Part shown: piece by piece, positions 9,586 through 18,256 of the stretch
How the letters are laid out: every line of letters begins with the position of its first letter
Numbering within the stretch: the first letter of the stretch is position 1
Source of the DNA: Acinetobacter vivianii
GTDB taxonomy: Bacteria; Pseudomonadota; Gammaproteobacteria; Pseudomonadales; Moraxellaceae
DNA length: 64,000 nt
Reading direction: 5' to 3'
Assembly (NCBI RefSeq): GCF_014635885.1
Contig: NZ_BMDR01000010.1
Location: forward strand, 1-64,000
Position numbers and translations under genes: made by a program
The notes under the pieces: model-generated
Databases searched by the model: none
What the model was told of the DNA's origin: nothing
Seen by the model: only the letters and a program-made list of their open reading frames with translations

Positions 9586-12009
9586 ATGTCTGAATCTTCA
9601 AGCTCGCATACCATATTGAAAATATGGTGTTTTATTTTAGGTCTGGTTTTATTGCTGACAGGGCTGTTCTTTACAGTCGGTGGCGTAAAGCTGGTGACCT
9701 TAGGCGGATCATGGTATTTCGTGATTTCAGGTGTATTAACGCTGATTGCGGCACTTTTTATTTTTAAGAAAAAAGCGCTAGGTGTCTGGTTATTTACATT
9801 GGTATTTGCGGGAACAATAGTCTGGTCGTTGTTTGATGCTGGCTTGGAGTTCTGGCCTTTATTTTCTCGACTGATGTTTCCCGCAGGCTTATTTGCGGCC
9901 CTGATGTTTACTTTACCTGCCATTCGTCGTTATCAATTTCAACCAAGTGCAGATTTACCTGCTTATGGTCTCGGAATATTGACGGTTATTGGCATGGTCA
10001 TTGGCCTTTATCAGATGTTCCAGCCACATCCAACCGTGACAGCTTCTGGTGAGGCATTACCACTGATTCCTGTAAAAACGGATATGAAGCAGACCAACTG
10101 GGCGCATTATGGTCAGGATTCAGGGGGTAGCCGTTTTGCTGCACTGGATCAGATCACACGCGATAATGTGCACCAGTTGAAAGAAGTCTGGCGTTTCCGT
10201 ACGGGTGATTTCACCACAGGTTCGGGAAATGGTGCAGAAGATCAGATGACGCCGCTACAAGTGGGCAATAAGATTTTCCTGTGTACCCCGCATAACAACA
10301 TTTTTGCGTTAGAAGCTGATTCAGGTAAACAACTCTGGAAAGCGGAAGTCAATTCCAAATCGGACGCATGGGAGCGTTGCCGTGGTGTTGCTTATTTTGA
10401 CTCAACGCAAGCATTGGTTCAGCCGACTCTAGCGGGAGCGACACCTGTAAAAGCGGTGGCAAACAATACCTCATGCCTACGTCGTGTTTATACCAATACA
10501 CCGGATGGTCGCTTAATCGCAGTCAATGCAGATACGGGCGAACGTTGTAAAGACTTTGGTGTAGAAGGCACCGTTGACTTGCTCAAAGGCTTGGGTGAGG
10601 GAACCACAGCACCACGTTTTGAAGTCACTTCAGCGCCAACCATTGCTGGTACTGTGATTGTGGTAGGTAGCCGTATTGCCGATAACTTTGCTGCCGATAT
10701 GCCGGGTGGTGTGATTCGTGCATACGATGTCATTACAGGTGAATTACGTTGGGCATTTGATCCTCGCAATCCTGATCCAAACTATGTGTTGAAGGATGGA
10801 GAAACCTATAAACGTAGTTCAGCAAACTCATGGGCAGCGATGTCTTATGATCCGCAGATGAACACGGTATTCTTGCCAATGGGTAGCTCATCTGTCGATG
10901 TCTGGGGCGGTAATCGTCAACCACTGGATCACAAATACAACTCATCCGTTCTTGCTTTAGATGCAACTACAGGTAAGGAAAAGTGGGTCTATCAAACGGT
11001 GCATAATGACCTATGGGATTTCGATTTGCCAATGCAGCCAAGCTTGGTGGATTTCCCAATGAAGGATGGTAGTAATAAGCCTGCTGTGGTAATTGGTACC
11101 AAATCAGGCCAGTTCTTTGTATTGGATCGCGTAACAGGACAGCCATTAACCAAAGTGGTTGAGCAAGCCGTGAAGCCTGCGGATATTCCGGGAGAACAAT
11201 ACAGCCCGACACAACCACGTTCGGTAGAAATGCCACAGATTGGTAACCAGACCTTAACTGAGTCTGATATGTGGGGGACTACACCATTTGACCAATTGAT
11301 GTGCCGTATCAACTTCAAATCAATGCGTTATGAAGGCTTGTTTACTGCACCGGGTACGGATAAATCATTGAGCTTCCCAGGTTCTCTAGGCGGCATGAAC
11401 TGGGGCAGTATTGCCTTTGATCCAAGCCATCAATATATGTTCGTCAATGACATGCGCTTAGGCCTATGGATTCAGTTGATTGAACAAACACCTGAAGATT
11501 TGGCTGTTGAGGCGAATGGCGGTGAAAAAGTCAATACAGGTATGGGCGCGGTACCAATGAAAGGTACGCCGTACAAAGTCAATAAAGATCGTTTCTGGTC
11601 GAAATTGATGATCCCTTGCCAAAAACCACCGTATGGCACCATGACCGCAGTGGATATGAAAACCCGTCAGGTTGCATGGCAAGTGCCAATGGGAACTGTA
11701 CAGGATACAGGCCCAATGGGAATCAAAATGGGCTTGCCTGTTCCGATTGGTATGCCAACCATTGGTGGTCCAATGGCAACTCAAGGTGGTTTAGTGTTCT
11801 TTGCTGCAACTCAAGATTATTACTTGCGCGCACTCGATTCATCTTCGGGCAAAGAGCTTTGGAAATCACGCTTACCAGTGGGCAGCCAAGGTACACCAAT
11901 CAGTTATGTGTCACCGAAATCAGGTAAGCAATATGTATTGATTACTGCGGGTGGTGCGCGTCAATCGCCTGATCATGGTGATTATGTGATTGCGTATAGC
12001 TTGAACTAA
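9586..12009 (+). CDS. quiA: PQQ-dependent quinate/shikimate dehydrogenase
   Basis: QuiA oxidises quinate and shikimate to dehydroquinate and dehydroshikimate on the periplasmic face of the inner membrane and feeds electrons to ubiquinone. The 807-residue protein has an N-terminal membrane anchor of about five helices (residues 1-145) followed by an eight-bladed PQQ propeller domain, with the quinoprotein signatures WAHYGQDSGGSRFAALDQI near residue 165 and TGKEKWVYQTVHNDLWDFD near residue 460. It closes the operon and is followed by a strong terminator. It needs PQQ, whose biosynthesis genes are not in this window. Confidence 0.94.
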   Translation: MSESSSSHTILKIWCFILGLVLLLTGLFFTVGGVKLVTLGGSWYFVISGVLTLIAALFIFKKKALGVWLFTLVFAGTIVWSLFDAGLEFWPLFSRLMFPAGLFAALMFTLPAIRRYQFQPSADLPAYGLGILTVIGMVIGLYQMFQPHPTVTASGEALPLIPVKTDMKQTNWAHYGQDSGGSRFAALDQITRDNVHQLKEVWRFRTGDFTTGSGNGAEDQMTPLQVGNKIFLCTPHNNIFALEADSGKQLWKAEVNSKSDAWERCRGVAYFDSTQALVQPTLAGATPVKAVANNTSCLRRVYTNTPDGRLIAVNADTGERCKDFGVEGTVDLLKGLGEGTTAPRFEVTSAPTIAGTVIVVGSRIADNFAADMPGGVIRAYDVITGELRWAFDPRNPDPNYVLKDGETYKRSSANSWAAMSYDPQMNTVFLPMGSSSVDVWGGNRQPLDHKYNSSVLALDATTGKEKWVYQTVHNDLWDFDLPMQPSLVDFPMKDGSNKPAVVIGTKSGQFFVLDRVTGQPLTKVVEQAVKPADIPGEQYSPTQPRSVEMPQIGNQTLTESDMWGTTPFDQLMCRINFKSMRYEGLFTAPGTDKSLSFPGSLGGMNWGSIAFDPSHQYMFVNDMRLGLWIQLIEQTPEDLAVEANGGEKVNTGMGAVPMKGTPYKVNKDRFWSKLMIPCQKPPYGTMTAVDMKTRQVAWQVPMGTVQDTGPMGIKMGLPVPIGMPTIGGPMATQGGLVFFAATQDYYLRALDSSSGKELWKSRLPVGSQGTPISYVSPKSGKQYVLITAGGARQSPDHGDYVIAYSLN

Positions 12010-12033
12010 ATCCTTATTTACCGTTAAAAACAT

Positions 12034-12067
12034 AAAACGGCAATCCTCAGCGATTGCCGTTTTTTTA
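12034..12067 (+). terminator. Rho-independent terminator after quiA
   Basis: A perfect stem ACGGCAATC / GATTGCCGT with a 6-nt loop is followed by a run of seven T residues and preceded by A residues. It lies about 25 bases after the quiA stop and ends the pca-qui transcript. Confidence 0.93.
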
Positions 12068-12122
12068 TTTAGATATCCAGCTCATTTTTAATAAATGCTA
12101 TTCAAAGCTCCACACATAATAA

Positions 12123-12139
12123 TTGGCATAGTCATTGCT
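12123..12139 (+). promoter_or_regulatory. Sigma-54 (-24/-12) promoter of the uraD operon
   Basis: The sequence TTGGCATAGTCATTGCT matches the RpoN consensus TGGCAC-N5-TTGCW with one substitution (AT for AC) and has the required GG-N10-GC spacing. Transcription would start near 12150, leaving a leader of about 44 nt before uraD. Confidence 0.75.
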
Positions 12140-12152
12140 TAATTTAATACAT

Positions 12153-12165
12153 CTGGTCTGACCAG
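12153..12165. promoter_or_regulatory. Palindromic operator, probable GntR/FadR-family site
   Basis: CTGGTCTGACCAG is a perfect 13-bp palindrome of the TGGT-N3-ACCA type bound by FadR-subfamily regulators. It lies immediately after the predicted start of transcription of the uraD operon, a repressor position. Related palindromes occur at 17253-17267 and 18192-18204 around the gntR-type gene. Confidence 0.7.
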
Positions 12166-12193
12166 TCAGACAATGCGTTAAATTGGAGCAGCG

Positions 12194-12694
12194 ATGCAGC
12201 TAGAAACATTCAATCAACTGGACTCAGTGGAAGCAGGGCGTGTGTTACAAGCGTGTGTACATATCCCGACTTGGGGTTCTGAACTGGTACAACAACGTCC
12301 TTATTTGTCTAAAGACCAGCTTTATCAAATTGCTGTTGCACAAGCCCAGACATGGTCATGGTCTGATATTGCTGAAGCTTTGGCACAACATCCGCGCATT
12401 GGTGAGAAAAAAGCAGCATCGGTTTTGTCTGAAAAAGAACAGCAATTTTCTCAACGTGAACAAGCCCAAGTTGAAACAGACGCTGTCGTACAACTCGCGC
12501 TATATCAGGGCAATTTAGATTATGAGCACAAATTTGGACATATTTTCCTGATTCGCGCTGCGGGTCGTTCGGGGCAACAGATCTTGTCTGAACTACAACG
12601 TCGATTACTCAATACGGTTGAACAAGAGCAAGCCGAAGTAAAACAACAATTGGCTGAAATTGCCTTGATTCGTTTAAAACAGGAAATTCAATAA
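12194..12694 (+). CDS. uraD: OHCU decarboxylase
   Basis: This 166-residue protein matches 2-oxo-4-hydroxy-4-carboxy-5-ureidoimidazoline decarboxylase, which makes S-allantoin in urate breakdown. The family signature HPRIGEKKA is present near residues 64-72, followed by the FGHIFLIRAAGRS segment near residue 112. The RBS GGAG precedes the ATG. Its stop overlaps the start of uraH by one base, so the two are translationally coupled and act on consecutive intermediates. Confidence 0.95.
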   Translation: MQLETFNQLDSVEAGRVLQACVHIPTWGSELVQQRPYLSKDQLYQIAVAQAQTWSWSDIAEALAQHPRIGEKKAASVLSEKEQQFSQREQAQVETDAVVQLALYQGNLDYEHKFGHIFLIRAAGRSGQQILSELQRRLLNTVEQEQAEVKQQLAEIALIRLKQEIQ

Positions 12695-13029
12695 TGGCGG
12701 GTATTAGCACACATATTTTAAATGCATCACTTGGTCAGCCAGCTCGTCTGGTATTGGTGAAATTACGTCAGGAAATCAATCATCAATATATTTTGCTGGA
12801 TGAACAGTTCACAGATGCAGATGGTCGTATTCCTGCATTCAAAATCGACTCATTCATCCAAGCCAATTATCAATTGATTTTTGAAGTGGGGGATTATTTT
12901 CAGGCTTTGAACACAGACAGTTTTTATCCAAGTGTCTGTATCGATTTTAAGGTCGTGGATACGCAACAGCATTATCACGTACCTCTATTGATCAGTCCTT
13001 TTTCATATTCAACTTATCGTGGCAGCTAA
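12694..13029 (+). CDS. uraH: 5-hydroxyisourate hydrolase
   Basis: UraH hydrolyses 5-hydroxyisourate to OHCU. The 111-residue transthyretin-related protein has the N-terminal STHILNASLGQPA motif containing the catalytic His, RIPAFK in the middle, and the family-defining C-terminal tetrapeptide YRGS. No signal peptide is seen, so it is cytoplasmic like UraD. It overlaps uraD by one base and precedes the urate permease by 49 bases. Confidence 0.97.
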   Translation: MAGISTHILNASLGQPARLVLVKLRQEINHQYILLDEQFTDADGRIPAFKIDSFIQANYQLIFEVGDYFQALNTDSFYPSVCIDFKVVDTQQHYHVPLLISPFSYSTYRGS

Positions 13030-13078
13030 ATCAACGCAAGCAATGTGGACCTTATGAATTTAATTTGAGGAATTAACC

Positions 13079-14452
13079 ATGCATCAAGACAACACCCATC
13101 CAGAACGAGATGAACTTATCTCGGCAGAACATCAATATTTAGGCATGAATAAAAACATCTTATATGGTTTACAGCATGTGTTGACTATGTATGGTGGAAT
13201 CATTGCACCGCCATTGATTATTGGCGCCGCAGCAGGTCTGGAAGCTTCAGAAATTGGATTACTGGTCGCTGCTGCCTTATTTGTAGGTGGTTTGGCGACG
13301 GTTATACAAACCATAGGTTTTAAACATTTCGGGGCAAAATTACCGATTGTACAGGGTGTTTCTTTTGCAGGCGTTGCGACCATTTTGGCTATTGTGAGTA
13401 CGGGGGGAGGATTAGCATCTGCCTTTGGTGCTGTGATCGTCGCCTCTTTAATTGGTTTATTGCTGACGCCATTTTTCGCAAAAATCATTCGCTTCTTTCC
13501 ACCTGTAGTGACGGGTTGTGTGATTACCATGATTGGTATTTCACTGATGCCTGTTGCGATCCGCTGGATTATGGGCGGTAATCCTAAAGCTGAAAACTGG
13601 GGTGATCCAGCCAATGTTGGTTTAGCGGTGATGACGCTGGCGATTGTGATTATTTTTAGTATGTTGCGTAGCCAGATTTTACGTCGGCTCGCAATTTTGG
13701 CAGCAATTATTCTAGGGACGGTGCTTGCTTATATTGCTGGATTTACTGACTTTTCAAAGGTTGCTGCAGGTTCTATTTTTGCATTTCCTAGCTTTTTCCA
13801 TTTCGGTTCTCCTGTATTTGAGTTTTCTGCCATTCTTTCCATGACAATTGTGACCTTGGTGATCATGACGGAAACCACGGCCGATATTATCGCGATTGGT
13901 GAAATTGTTGGAACTAAAGTGGATTCGAAACGTATTGGGGATGGTTTGCGCGCGGATATGTTATCGAGTGCAATTTCTCCGATCTTTGGTTCATTTATGC
14001 AAACGGCTTTTGCTCAAAATGTCGGGTTGGTTGCGATTACAGGGGTGAAAAGCCGTTTTGTGGTGGCGACTGCGGGTGGCATTTTAATTATTCTGGGATT
14101 ATTGCCGATCGTGGGGCGTCTGGTTGCTTCGATTCCGATGCCTGTTTTGGGCGGTGCTGGCATTGTGTTATTTGGTACAGTTGCCGCAAGTGGTATACGA
14201 ACCTTAGCCAAAGTTGATTATAACGATCACAAAAACCTGATTATTGTGGCGACTTCACTGGCAATTGGCATGATTCCTATTGTCAATCAGGAGTTCTATG
14301 CACAATTCCCAACATGGGTAAAAACCTTATTGCATTCAGGCATTAGCTCCGCTTGTATCACCGCCATTTTGCTTAACATCATTTTTAACCACTTACCATT
14401 TAGTAAAAAGTCTGTTGATGTCGCCACGGTGTCTCTAAATTCAGGGCATTGA
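13079..14452 (+). CDS. NCS2-family urate/xanthine permease
   Basis: This 457-residue inner-membrane protein belongs to the nucleobase-cation symporter-2 (NAT) family. The NAT signature QNVGLVAITG occurs near residue 318, and the segments LQHVLTMYGGIIAPP and LPIVQGVSFAG are typical of the bacterial urate/xanthine branch (UacT, PucJ/PucK). About 12-14 hydrophobic segments are visible. Position downstream of uraD-uraH and next to the urate hydroxylase favours urate as substrate, but xanthine cannot be excluded. Confidence 0.9.
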   Translation: MHQDNTHPERDELISAEHQYLGMNKNILYGLQHVLTMYGGIIAPPLIIGAAAGLEASEIGLLVAAALFVGGLATVIQTIGFKHFGAKLPIVQGVSFAGVATILAIVSTGGGLASAFGAVIVASLIGLLLTPFFAKIIRFFPPVVTGCVITMIGISLMPVAIRWIMGGNPKAENWGDPANVGLAVMTLAIVIIFSMLRSQILRRLAILAAIILGTVLAYIAGFTDFSKVAAGSIFAFPSFFHFGSPVFEFSAILSMTIVTLVIMTETTADIIAIGEIVGTKVDSKRIGDGLRADMLSSAISPIFGSFMQTAFAQNVGLVAITGVKSRFVVATAGGILIILGLLPIVGRLVASIPMPVLGGAGIVLFGTVAASGIRTLAKVDYNDHKNLIIVATSLAIGMIPIVNQEFYAQFPTWVKTLLHSGISSACITAILLNIIFNHLPFSKKSVDVATVSLNSGH

Positions 14453-14625
14453 TCGAGATAAATTTGGGACTGATTTTTTAACCTAACCACACTTTTTATT
14501 CGAAAAATTTAAAAGTTGCTTATTCAACACTGAATAGGTCTAGGGGAGTTTTTGTCTTGAAAAAGCCAAAAACAGGATTTTAAAGACCTAAAGCGATTTT
14601 TAAATGAAATCTTACGGGGAATTTT

Positions 14626-15909
14626 ATGAGAAATTTTAAATTAAAATCAGCAATGCTCATGCTCGCGATGACTTCAGCCATGCAGACATGGGCGGCTGAT
14701 ACCAGTCTAAATCATCTGTTGAATCTGCAACAAGATTGTCAGGCGGGTGATGGACTGGTTGCGGCATTTGCCTGTGGAAGTGTTCATGGCGCAGTGAAAT
14801 CGGCCTATTACTCACTCAATAATGCTTATTTTGTGGATAATTTGAATCAGGATACGGCTGTCATCGGCGGCTATATTAAATATGAAACTGCGCCTTTTTA
14901 TGGCATACAGGCAGGTGTTGGATATGATATACAACGCCGATTAGATGAGAAAAATAAAAATGACGAAGTACCTGAACTGCAAGAGGATCGAGATGGTCTG
15001 GCAGAAGCTTATTTAAGTTGGAAGAATGATTTAGCCAGAGTGACCATTGGTAATCAGCGTCTCAATTTACCCTTTATGGGAGATTATGCAGACCGTCGTG
15101 TTTTGATGTTTTTATATCAGGCAGCCGATGTCCAGATTGGGAACAATGACGATTTCTTGCGTCTGACCAAAGTTAATAAATATAAAAGTTATGGCGAAGA
15201 TGAATTCACAAAAAGCTCTCGTCAAAACTCGAATCTGGAAACCGATGGTGTCTGGTCAGTGGGTGTCGGGAAGCGGTTCAACTTAGCCGAAGATCAAAGT
15301 CTAAAAACGCAGTTGTGGTATCAAAGTTATGATGACTATACCCGTTTGATCTATACACAAGCTGATTTGGCAATGCCGAAGATTAAATATGCTCCTGAGT
15401 TTTCACTGCAATATATTTCAGGTAAAGATCAAGGCAAAGCTTTAGCTGGTGAGGTAAATAGTCAGATTTTTGGTGCACAGGCGGCAGTTAAGCTATTATC
15501 TAAGGCGACTTTAAAAGTTGCATATAACTACATTAAACCGGATCGGGAGGGGTATTTGAATGGCGCACTTTTAACGCCGTATGCTGCCAAAACCTCTTCA
15601 GGTGAAATTTTTGCTCAGCCATTTTTTACCAGTACTCAGGATTTAGGTGCGGGTAATGCCTTCATGTTGTCTTTGGAAGGGAAAGTGTCTGATCAGGTGA
15701 TTGCTGGAGCGCGTTATTCTTTTATGGATTTAAAGGAAGCAGAGCATGTTGCCAGCCGAAACCAATCTGAATATATGCTGTTTGGGATTTATAATTTTAC
15801 AGGGGCTTTAAAAGGTTTCAGTGTCAGTAATTTTGCGGGTATCCAGACCTCTCCACGTTATGACAAGAACTTCTTACAGAACCGTTTTGCATTGACTTAT
15901 AAATTCTAA
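14626..15909 (+). CDS. OprD-like outer-membrane porin
   Basis: The 427-residue product has a signal peptide (cleavage after TWAAD near residue 24) and ends in an aromatic beta strand (FALTYKF), as porins do. Internal sequence such as LAEAYLSWKNDLARVTIGNQRLNLPFMGDYADRR fits the OprD/OpdK family of substrate-specific porins. It follows the urate permease after a 173-bp gap with a GGGGAATT-type RBS, so it may be part of the same unit or have its own promoter. A role in uptake of purines or ureides is inferred from location. Confidence 0.78.
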   Translation: MRNFKLKSAMLMLAMTSAMQTWAADTSLNHLLNLQQDCQAGDGLVAAFACGSVHGAVKSAYYSLNNAYFVDNLNQDTAVIGGYIKYETAPFYGIQAGVGYDIQRRLDEKNKNDEVPELQEDRDGLAEAYLSWKNDLARVTIGNQRLNLPFMGDYADRRVLMFLYQAADVQIGNNDDFLRLTKVNKYKSYGEDEFTKSSRQNSNLETDGVWSVGVGKRFNLAEDQSLKTQLWYQSYDDYTRLIYTQADLAMPKIKYAPEFSLQYISGKDQGKALAGEVNSQIFGAQAAVKLLSKATLKVAYNYIKPDREGYLNGALLTPYAAKTSSGEIFAQPFFTSTQDLGAGNAFMLSLEGKVSDQVIAGARYSFMDLKEAEHVASRNQSEYMLFGIYNFTGALKGFSVSNFAGIQTSPRYDKNFLQNRFALTYKF

Positions 15910-15927
15910 GGAATCACTTGTTCGATC

Positions 15928-15960
15928 AATGCATATTTCAATCGAGATATGCATTTTTTA
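15928..15960 (+). terminator. Terminator after the OprD-like porin
   Basis: AATGCATAT (15928-15936) pairs perfectly with ATATGCATT (15947-15955) around a 10-nt loop, and a T-run follows. It serves the plus-strand porin gene. Confidence 0.8.
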
Positions 15961-15977
15961 TGTCTTAAAAGTCCGTT

Positions 15978-16003
15978 GAAAAAAAGCCCCCTCAATAGGG
16001 GGC
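15978..16003 (-). terminator. Terminator of the urate hydroxylase gene
   Basis: Read on the minus strand, GCCCCC pairs with GGGGGC (15998-16003 with 15986-15991) around a 6-nt loop and is followed by a run of T residues. It ends the convergent minus-strand urate hydroxylase transcript. Confidence 0.88.
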
Positions 16004-16018
16004 GAAAACTGGAAAGAT

Positions 16019-17176
16019 CTAATCCAGGGGGTTCCCAACGATATTGCTTATAATCCCTTGCATAATATGTGAACCTTGTTCCTGATAGAGAGACTGATAC
16101 CATTCTTGGGTCACTTGAGGGTCTTTCATATGAGTGACATCACAGCGTTTACGCGCTCTTAAGACCATTTCCTTAGTACGATCATTACGTTTGTTTTGAT
16201 AACGTGCCAATGCATCTTCCAGACCAAAGGTATTAATTTGCAGGGCACGAGCAAGATAAATCGCATCTTCCATGGCCTGACAGCCGCCTTGTCCAATATC
16301 AGGCGTGGTGCTATGTGCTGCATCGCCTAATAACACGACACGTCCTTTGTAGAAGTCCATAAACGGTTCAATATCGTGGATTTCAACACGGTTGGTTTTA
16401 TGTGCATCTAAACGGTCAATGAGTTTTTGTACAGGTTCACACCAACCTTTAAAATGGGCCTTTAGCTCTTGTTTATAATAGGCACGGTCATTAGTTAGCC
16501 CTGCATCTAATGGCACATCAAAAAAGAAATAGAAACGGTTTTCTGCAACAGGCATCAGTGATACGCGTTTACCTTCACCAATATAGGTTGTCCATTGCAT
16601 GGCAGGTGCAATGGTTTCATCAATTTCGACCAATCCGTTCCAGTTCACATAACCTGCATATCGACGTTCGGCTTGATAACCCAGTACAAATTGTCGGGTG
16701 AGGGAATGTGTACCATCTGCACCAATCAGTAAATCAGCTTTAATCTGAGAATCATCCTGAAAATGAATGGTCACCTCATCTTGATGCGTTTCAATCGCAG
16801 TCATTTTCATGCCCAGTTTGATATCTTCCAGACCAAATTGCTGCATTAATAAATGCTGTAGATCGGCTCGGGCAACAGGATAGGCACGTTGTCCAACTTC
16901 CTTGTATAAAGGTGATAAGCTGAATTGCGTCATGGTTTGCTGACTGAGACCATCCACATAGGCCAAAGATTCCATTTGACCGCCTAAGGCCTGAATCTGG
17001 TCGGTTAAACCTAAATAATTAAGACACTTCACGCCATTTGACCAAAGTGAAATCGCTGCACCTACAGGTAAGATCTCGGCTGCTTGTTCATAGATGGTAA
17101 CTTGATGGCCAAATTTTTTTAAAGCGATACCCGCAGTTAGACCACCCATACCAGCACCAACAATTGCAATATTCAT
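16019..17176 (-). CDS. hpxO: FAD-dependent urate hydroxylase
   Basis: The 385-residue protein is a class A flavoprotein monooxygenase of the HpxO type, which hydroxylates urate to 5-hydroxyisourate using NADH and oxygen. Visible motifs are the N-terminal dinucleotide fold [10 protein letters not shown] (residues 7-16), the GD motif LIGADGTHS near residue 155, and [15 protein letters not shown] near residue 285. It takes the place of urate oxidase ahead of UraH and UraD. A sigma-54 promoter match and a GntR-type operator lie upstream. Salicylate hydroxylase-like enzymes share the fold, so the context decides the name. Confidence 0.92.
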   Translation of the reverse strand: MNIAIVGAGMGGLTAGIALKKFGHQVTIYEQAAEILPVGAAISLWSNGVKCLNYLGLTDQIQALGGQMESLAYVDGLSQQTMTQFSLSPLYKEVGQRAYPVARADLQHLLMQQFGLEDIKLGMKMTAIETHQDEVTIHFQDDSQIKADLLIGADGTHSLTRQFVLGYQAERRYAGYVNWNGLVEIDETIAPAMQWTTYIGEGKRVSLMPVAENRFYFFFDVPLDAGLTNDRAYYKQELKAHFKGWCEPVQKLIDRLDAHKTNRVEIHDIEPFMDFYKGRVVLLGDAAHSTTPDIGQGGCQAMEDAIYLARALQINTFGLEDALARYQNKRNDRTKEMVLRARKRCDVTHMKDPQVTQEWYQSLYQEQGSHIMQGIISNIVGNPLD

Positions 17177-17218
17177 TGTTCAGATCCTAAATATTTAAAA
17201 AGTTTCTAAACAGTTCTA

Positions 17219-17235
17219 AGCGAGAAGTGTGCCAA
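17219..17235 (-). promoter_or_regulatory. Sigma-54 promoter of the urate hydroxylase gene
   Basis: On the minus strand the sequence TTGGCACACTTCTCGCT has a perfect -24 element TGGCAC, exact GG-N10-GC spacing and a -12 element TCGCT with one mismatch. Transcription would start near 17208, about 32 nt before the ATG. Confidence 0.72.
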
Positions 17236-17252
17236 TTTTAATAACTGGTTTT

Positions 17253-17267
17253 ACTGGTCATACCAGT
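17253..17267. promoter_or_regulatory. Palindromic operator, probable GntR/FadR-family site
   Basis: ACTGGTCATACCAGT is a perfect 6-3-6 palindrome. It lies about 20 bp upstream of the -24 element of the urate hydroxylase promoter. Its ACTGGT/ACCAGT arms match the other two sites of the set (12153-12165, 18192-18204). Confidence 0.68.
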
Positions 17268-17324
17268 TGTTATGCTTTATTTAAATGCATAATTATTGAG
17301 CTTGCATTGATGTGGTTCGGGACA

Positions 17325-17341
17325 TGATGCAAAGTGGTGCA
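17325..17341. promoter_or_regulatory. Possible NtrC-type enhancer site
   Basis: TGATGCAAAGTGGTGCA has one perfect half-site TGGTGCA and one degenerate half (TGATGCA for TGCACCA) with a 3-bp centre, resembling NtrC enhancer sites. It lies about 95 bp upstream of the sigma-54 promoter at 17219-17235, a suitable enhancer distance. One poor half keeps the call tentative. Confidence 0.4.
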
Positions 17342-17383
17342 GGGTAATGATTTAAGCAATTAATTTGAGTGGTTTGGTGACAT

Positions 17384-18094
17384 TCAATTGGGATGTCGAG
17401 AGAAATATACGCCTGCTCGTTGTGCCGCACCAATAATATGCGCTTGCATGGCTTTTTCAGCCGCTTCTGCATCTTGTCTAAACAAGGCTTGTAGAATCAG
17501 CTCATGTTCCTGAATGGTTTTAAATGCCAGATTCGGCTGAACAAAAGGCAGAATCTGACTCTTTTTAATCCATTCAGTATGCATTTTAAGTGTTTGAATA
17601 ATAGATTGATTGTGGCTCAATTCAATAATGTGCTGGTGAAAAGCATAATCTGCCTCAGAAGCTGTTGTCCAGTCTTGTTGTTTGATTGCAGCGGCAAGCG
17701 ATTGGTAGTGTTGCTCTAAGGTCGATTTATCATTTTCAGTTAAATATTCACAAGCCAGTAGGGCACAAAAACCTTCCAGTACATAGCGTAATTGATAGAA
17801 ATCTTTGAGTGAAACGCGGTGTTCACCCTCCCATTGCTCGGCAGCCTGACTATGTTTTGAAATAACATAAACGCCTTTGCCAGCCTTGATTTCCAATAAT
17901 CCCAAGGCAGCAAGACGTGTTAAAGCTTCACGCAAGGAAGCCCGACTGATGCCTAACTGGACGGCAAGATCGCGTTGCGAAGGGAGTGTTGAATCGACAG
18001 GATAAGTACCTTGCTGAATGCGTTGATGAATCACTTCCACAGCTTGCTCAGTCACCTGAGATGATTTTCCATTGAGCATTGCTTGTGGACTCAT
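17384..18094 (-). CDS. FadR-subfamily GntR regulator of the urate/allantoin genes
   Basis: The 236-residue protein has an N-terminal winged-helix GntR domain (about residues 14-80, with LPSQRDLAVQLGISRASLREALTRL) and a C-terminal helical FCD domain (about 95-220) with His residues typical of its metal/effector pocket (ADYAFHQHIIELSHN). It lies between the urate hydroxylase and allantoicase genes and is divergent from the latter. Palindromes of the FadR-subfamily type flank it and also precede uraD, so it likely controls the whole set in response to a purine or ureide intermediate. The effector is not known from sequence. Confidence 0.85.
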   Translation of the reverse strand: MSPQAMLNGKSSQVTEQAVEVIHQRIQQGTYPVDSTLPSQRDLAVQLGISRASLREALTRLAALGLLEIKAGKGVYVISKHSQAAEQWEGEHRVSLKDFYQLRYVLEGFCALLACEYLTENDKSTLEQHYQSLAAAIKQQDWTTASEADYAFHQHIIELSHNQSIIQTLKMHTEWIKKSQILPFVQPNLAFKTIQEHELILQALFRQDAEAAEKAMQAHIIGAAQRAGVYFSRHPN

Positions 18095-18191
18095 AAGCCA
18101 CGTACCTTATCTATAAAATGAACAATTTGATTCTACACAAAATTTCTATTTTTGTTGTTGTTCTTGATAAAAAATCGCTATATTTTGATAA

Positions 18192-18204
18192 CAGGTCAGA
18201 CCAG
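18192..18204. promoter_or_regulatory. Near-palindromic operator, probable GntR/FadR-family site
   Basis: CAGGTCAGACCAG contains the perfect palindrome GGTCAGACC (18194-18202) and differs from the uraD operator at two positions. It lies in the divergent region between the GntR gene and allantoicase, where it could serve both autoregulation and allantoicase control. Confidence 0.6.
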
Positions 18205-18205
18205 T

Positions 18206-18221
18206 TGGACTGGTTTTTGCA
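18206..18221 (+). promoter_or_regulatory. Possible sigma-54 promoter of the allantoicase gene
   Basis: TGGACTGGTTTTTGCA has the GG-N10-GC spacing and a perfect -12 element TTGCA, but the -24 element TGGACT departs from TGGCAC. Transcription would begin near 18232, about 25 nt before the ATG. This is weaker than the other three matches. Confidence 0.45.
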
Positions 18222-18256
18222 TAACAGAATAGAAATGAAATGTTCAGGATTAATCG

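Noticed and set aside
9474..9923. Minus-strand frame of 149 codons across quiX-quiA
   Set aside because: It lies antisense to two well-supported genes, has low-complexity polar composition and no start signal; a shadow frame.
13132..13614. Minus-strand frame of 160 codons within the NCS2 permease gene
   Set aside because: Composition (Ala, Pro, Thr, Ile) is the usual mirror of a membrane protein gene; no start signal or domain.
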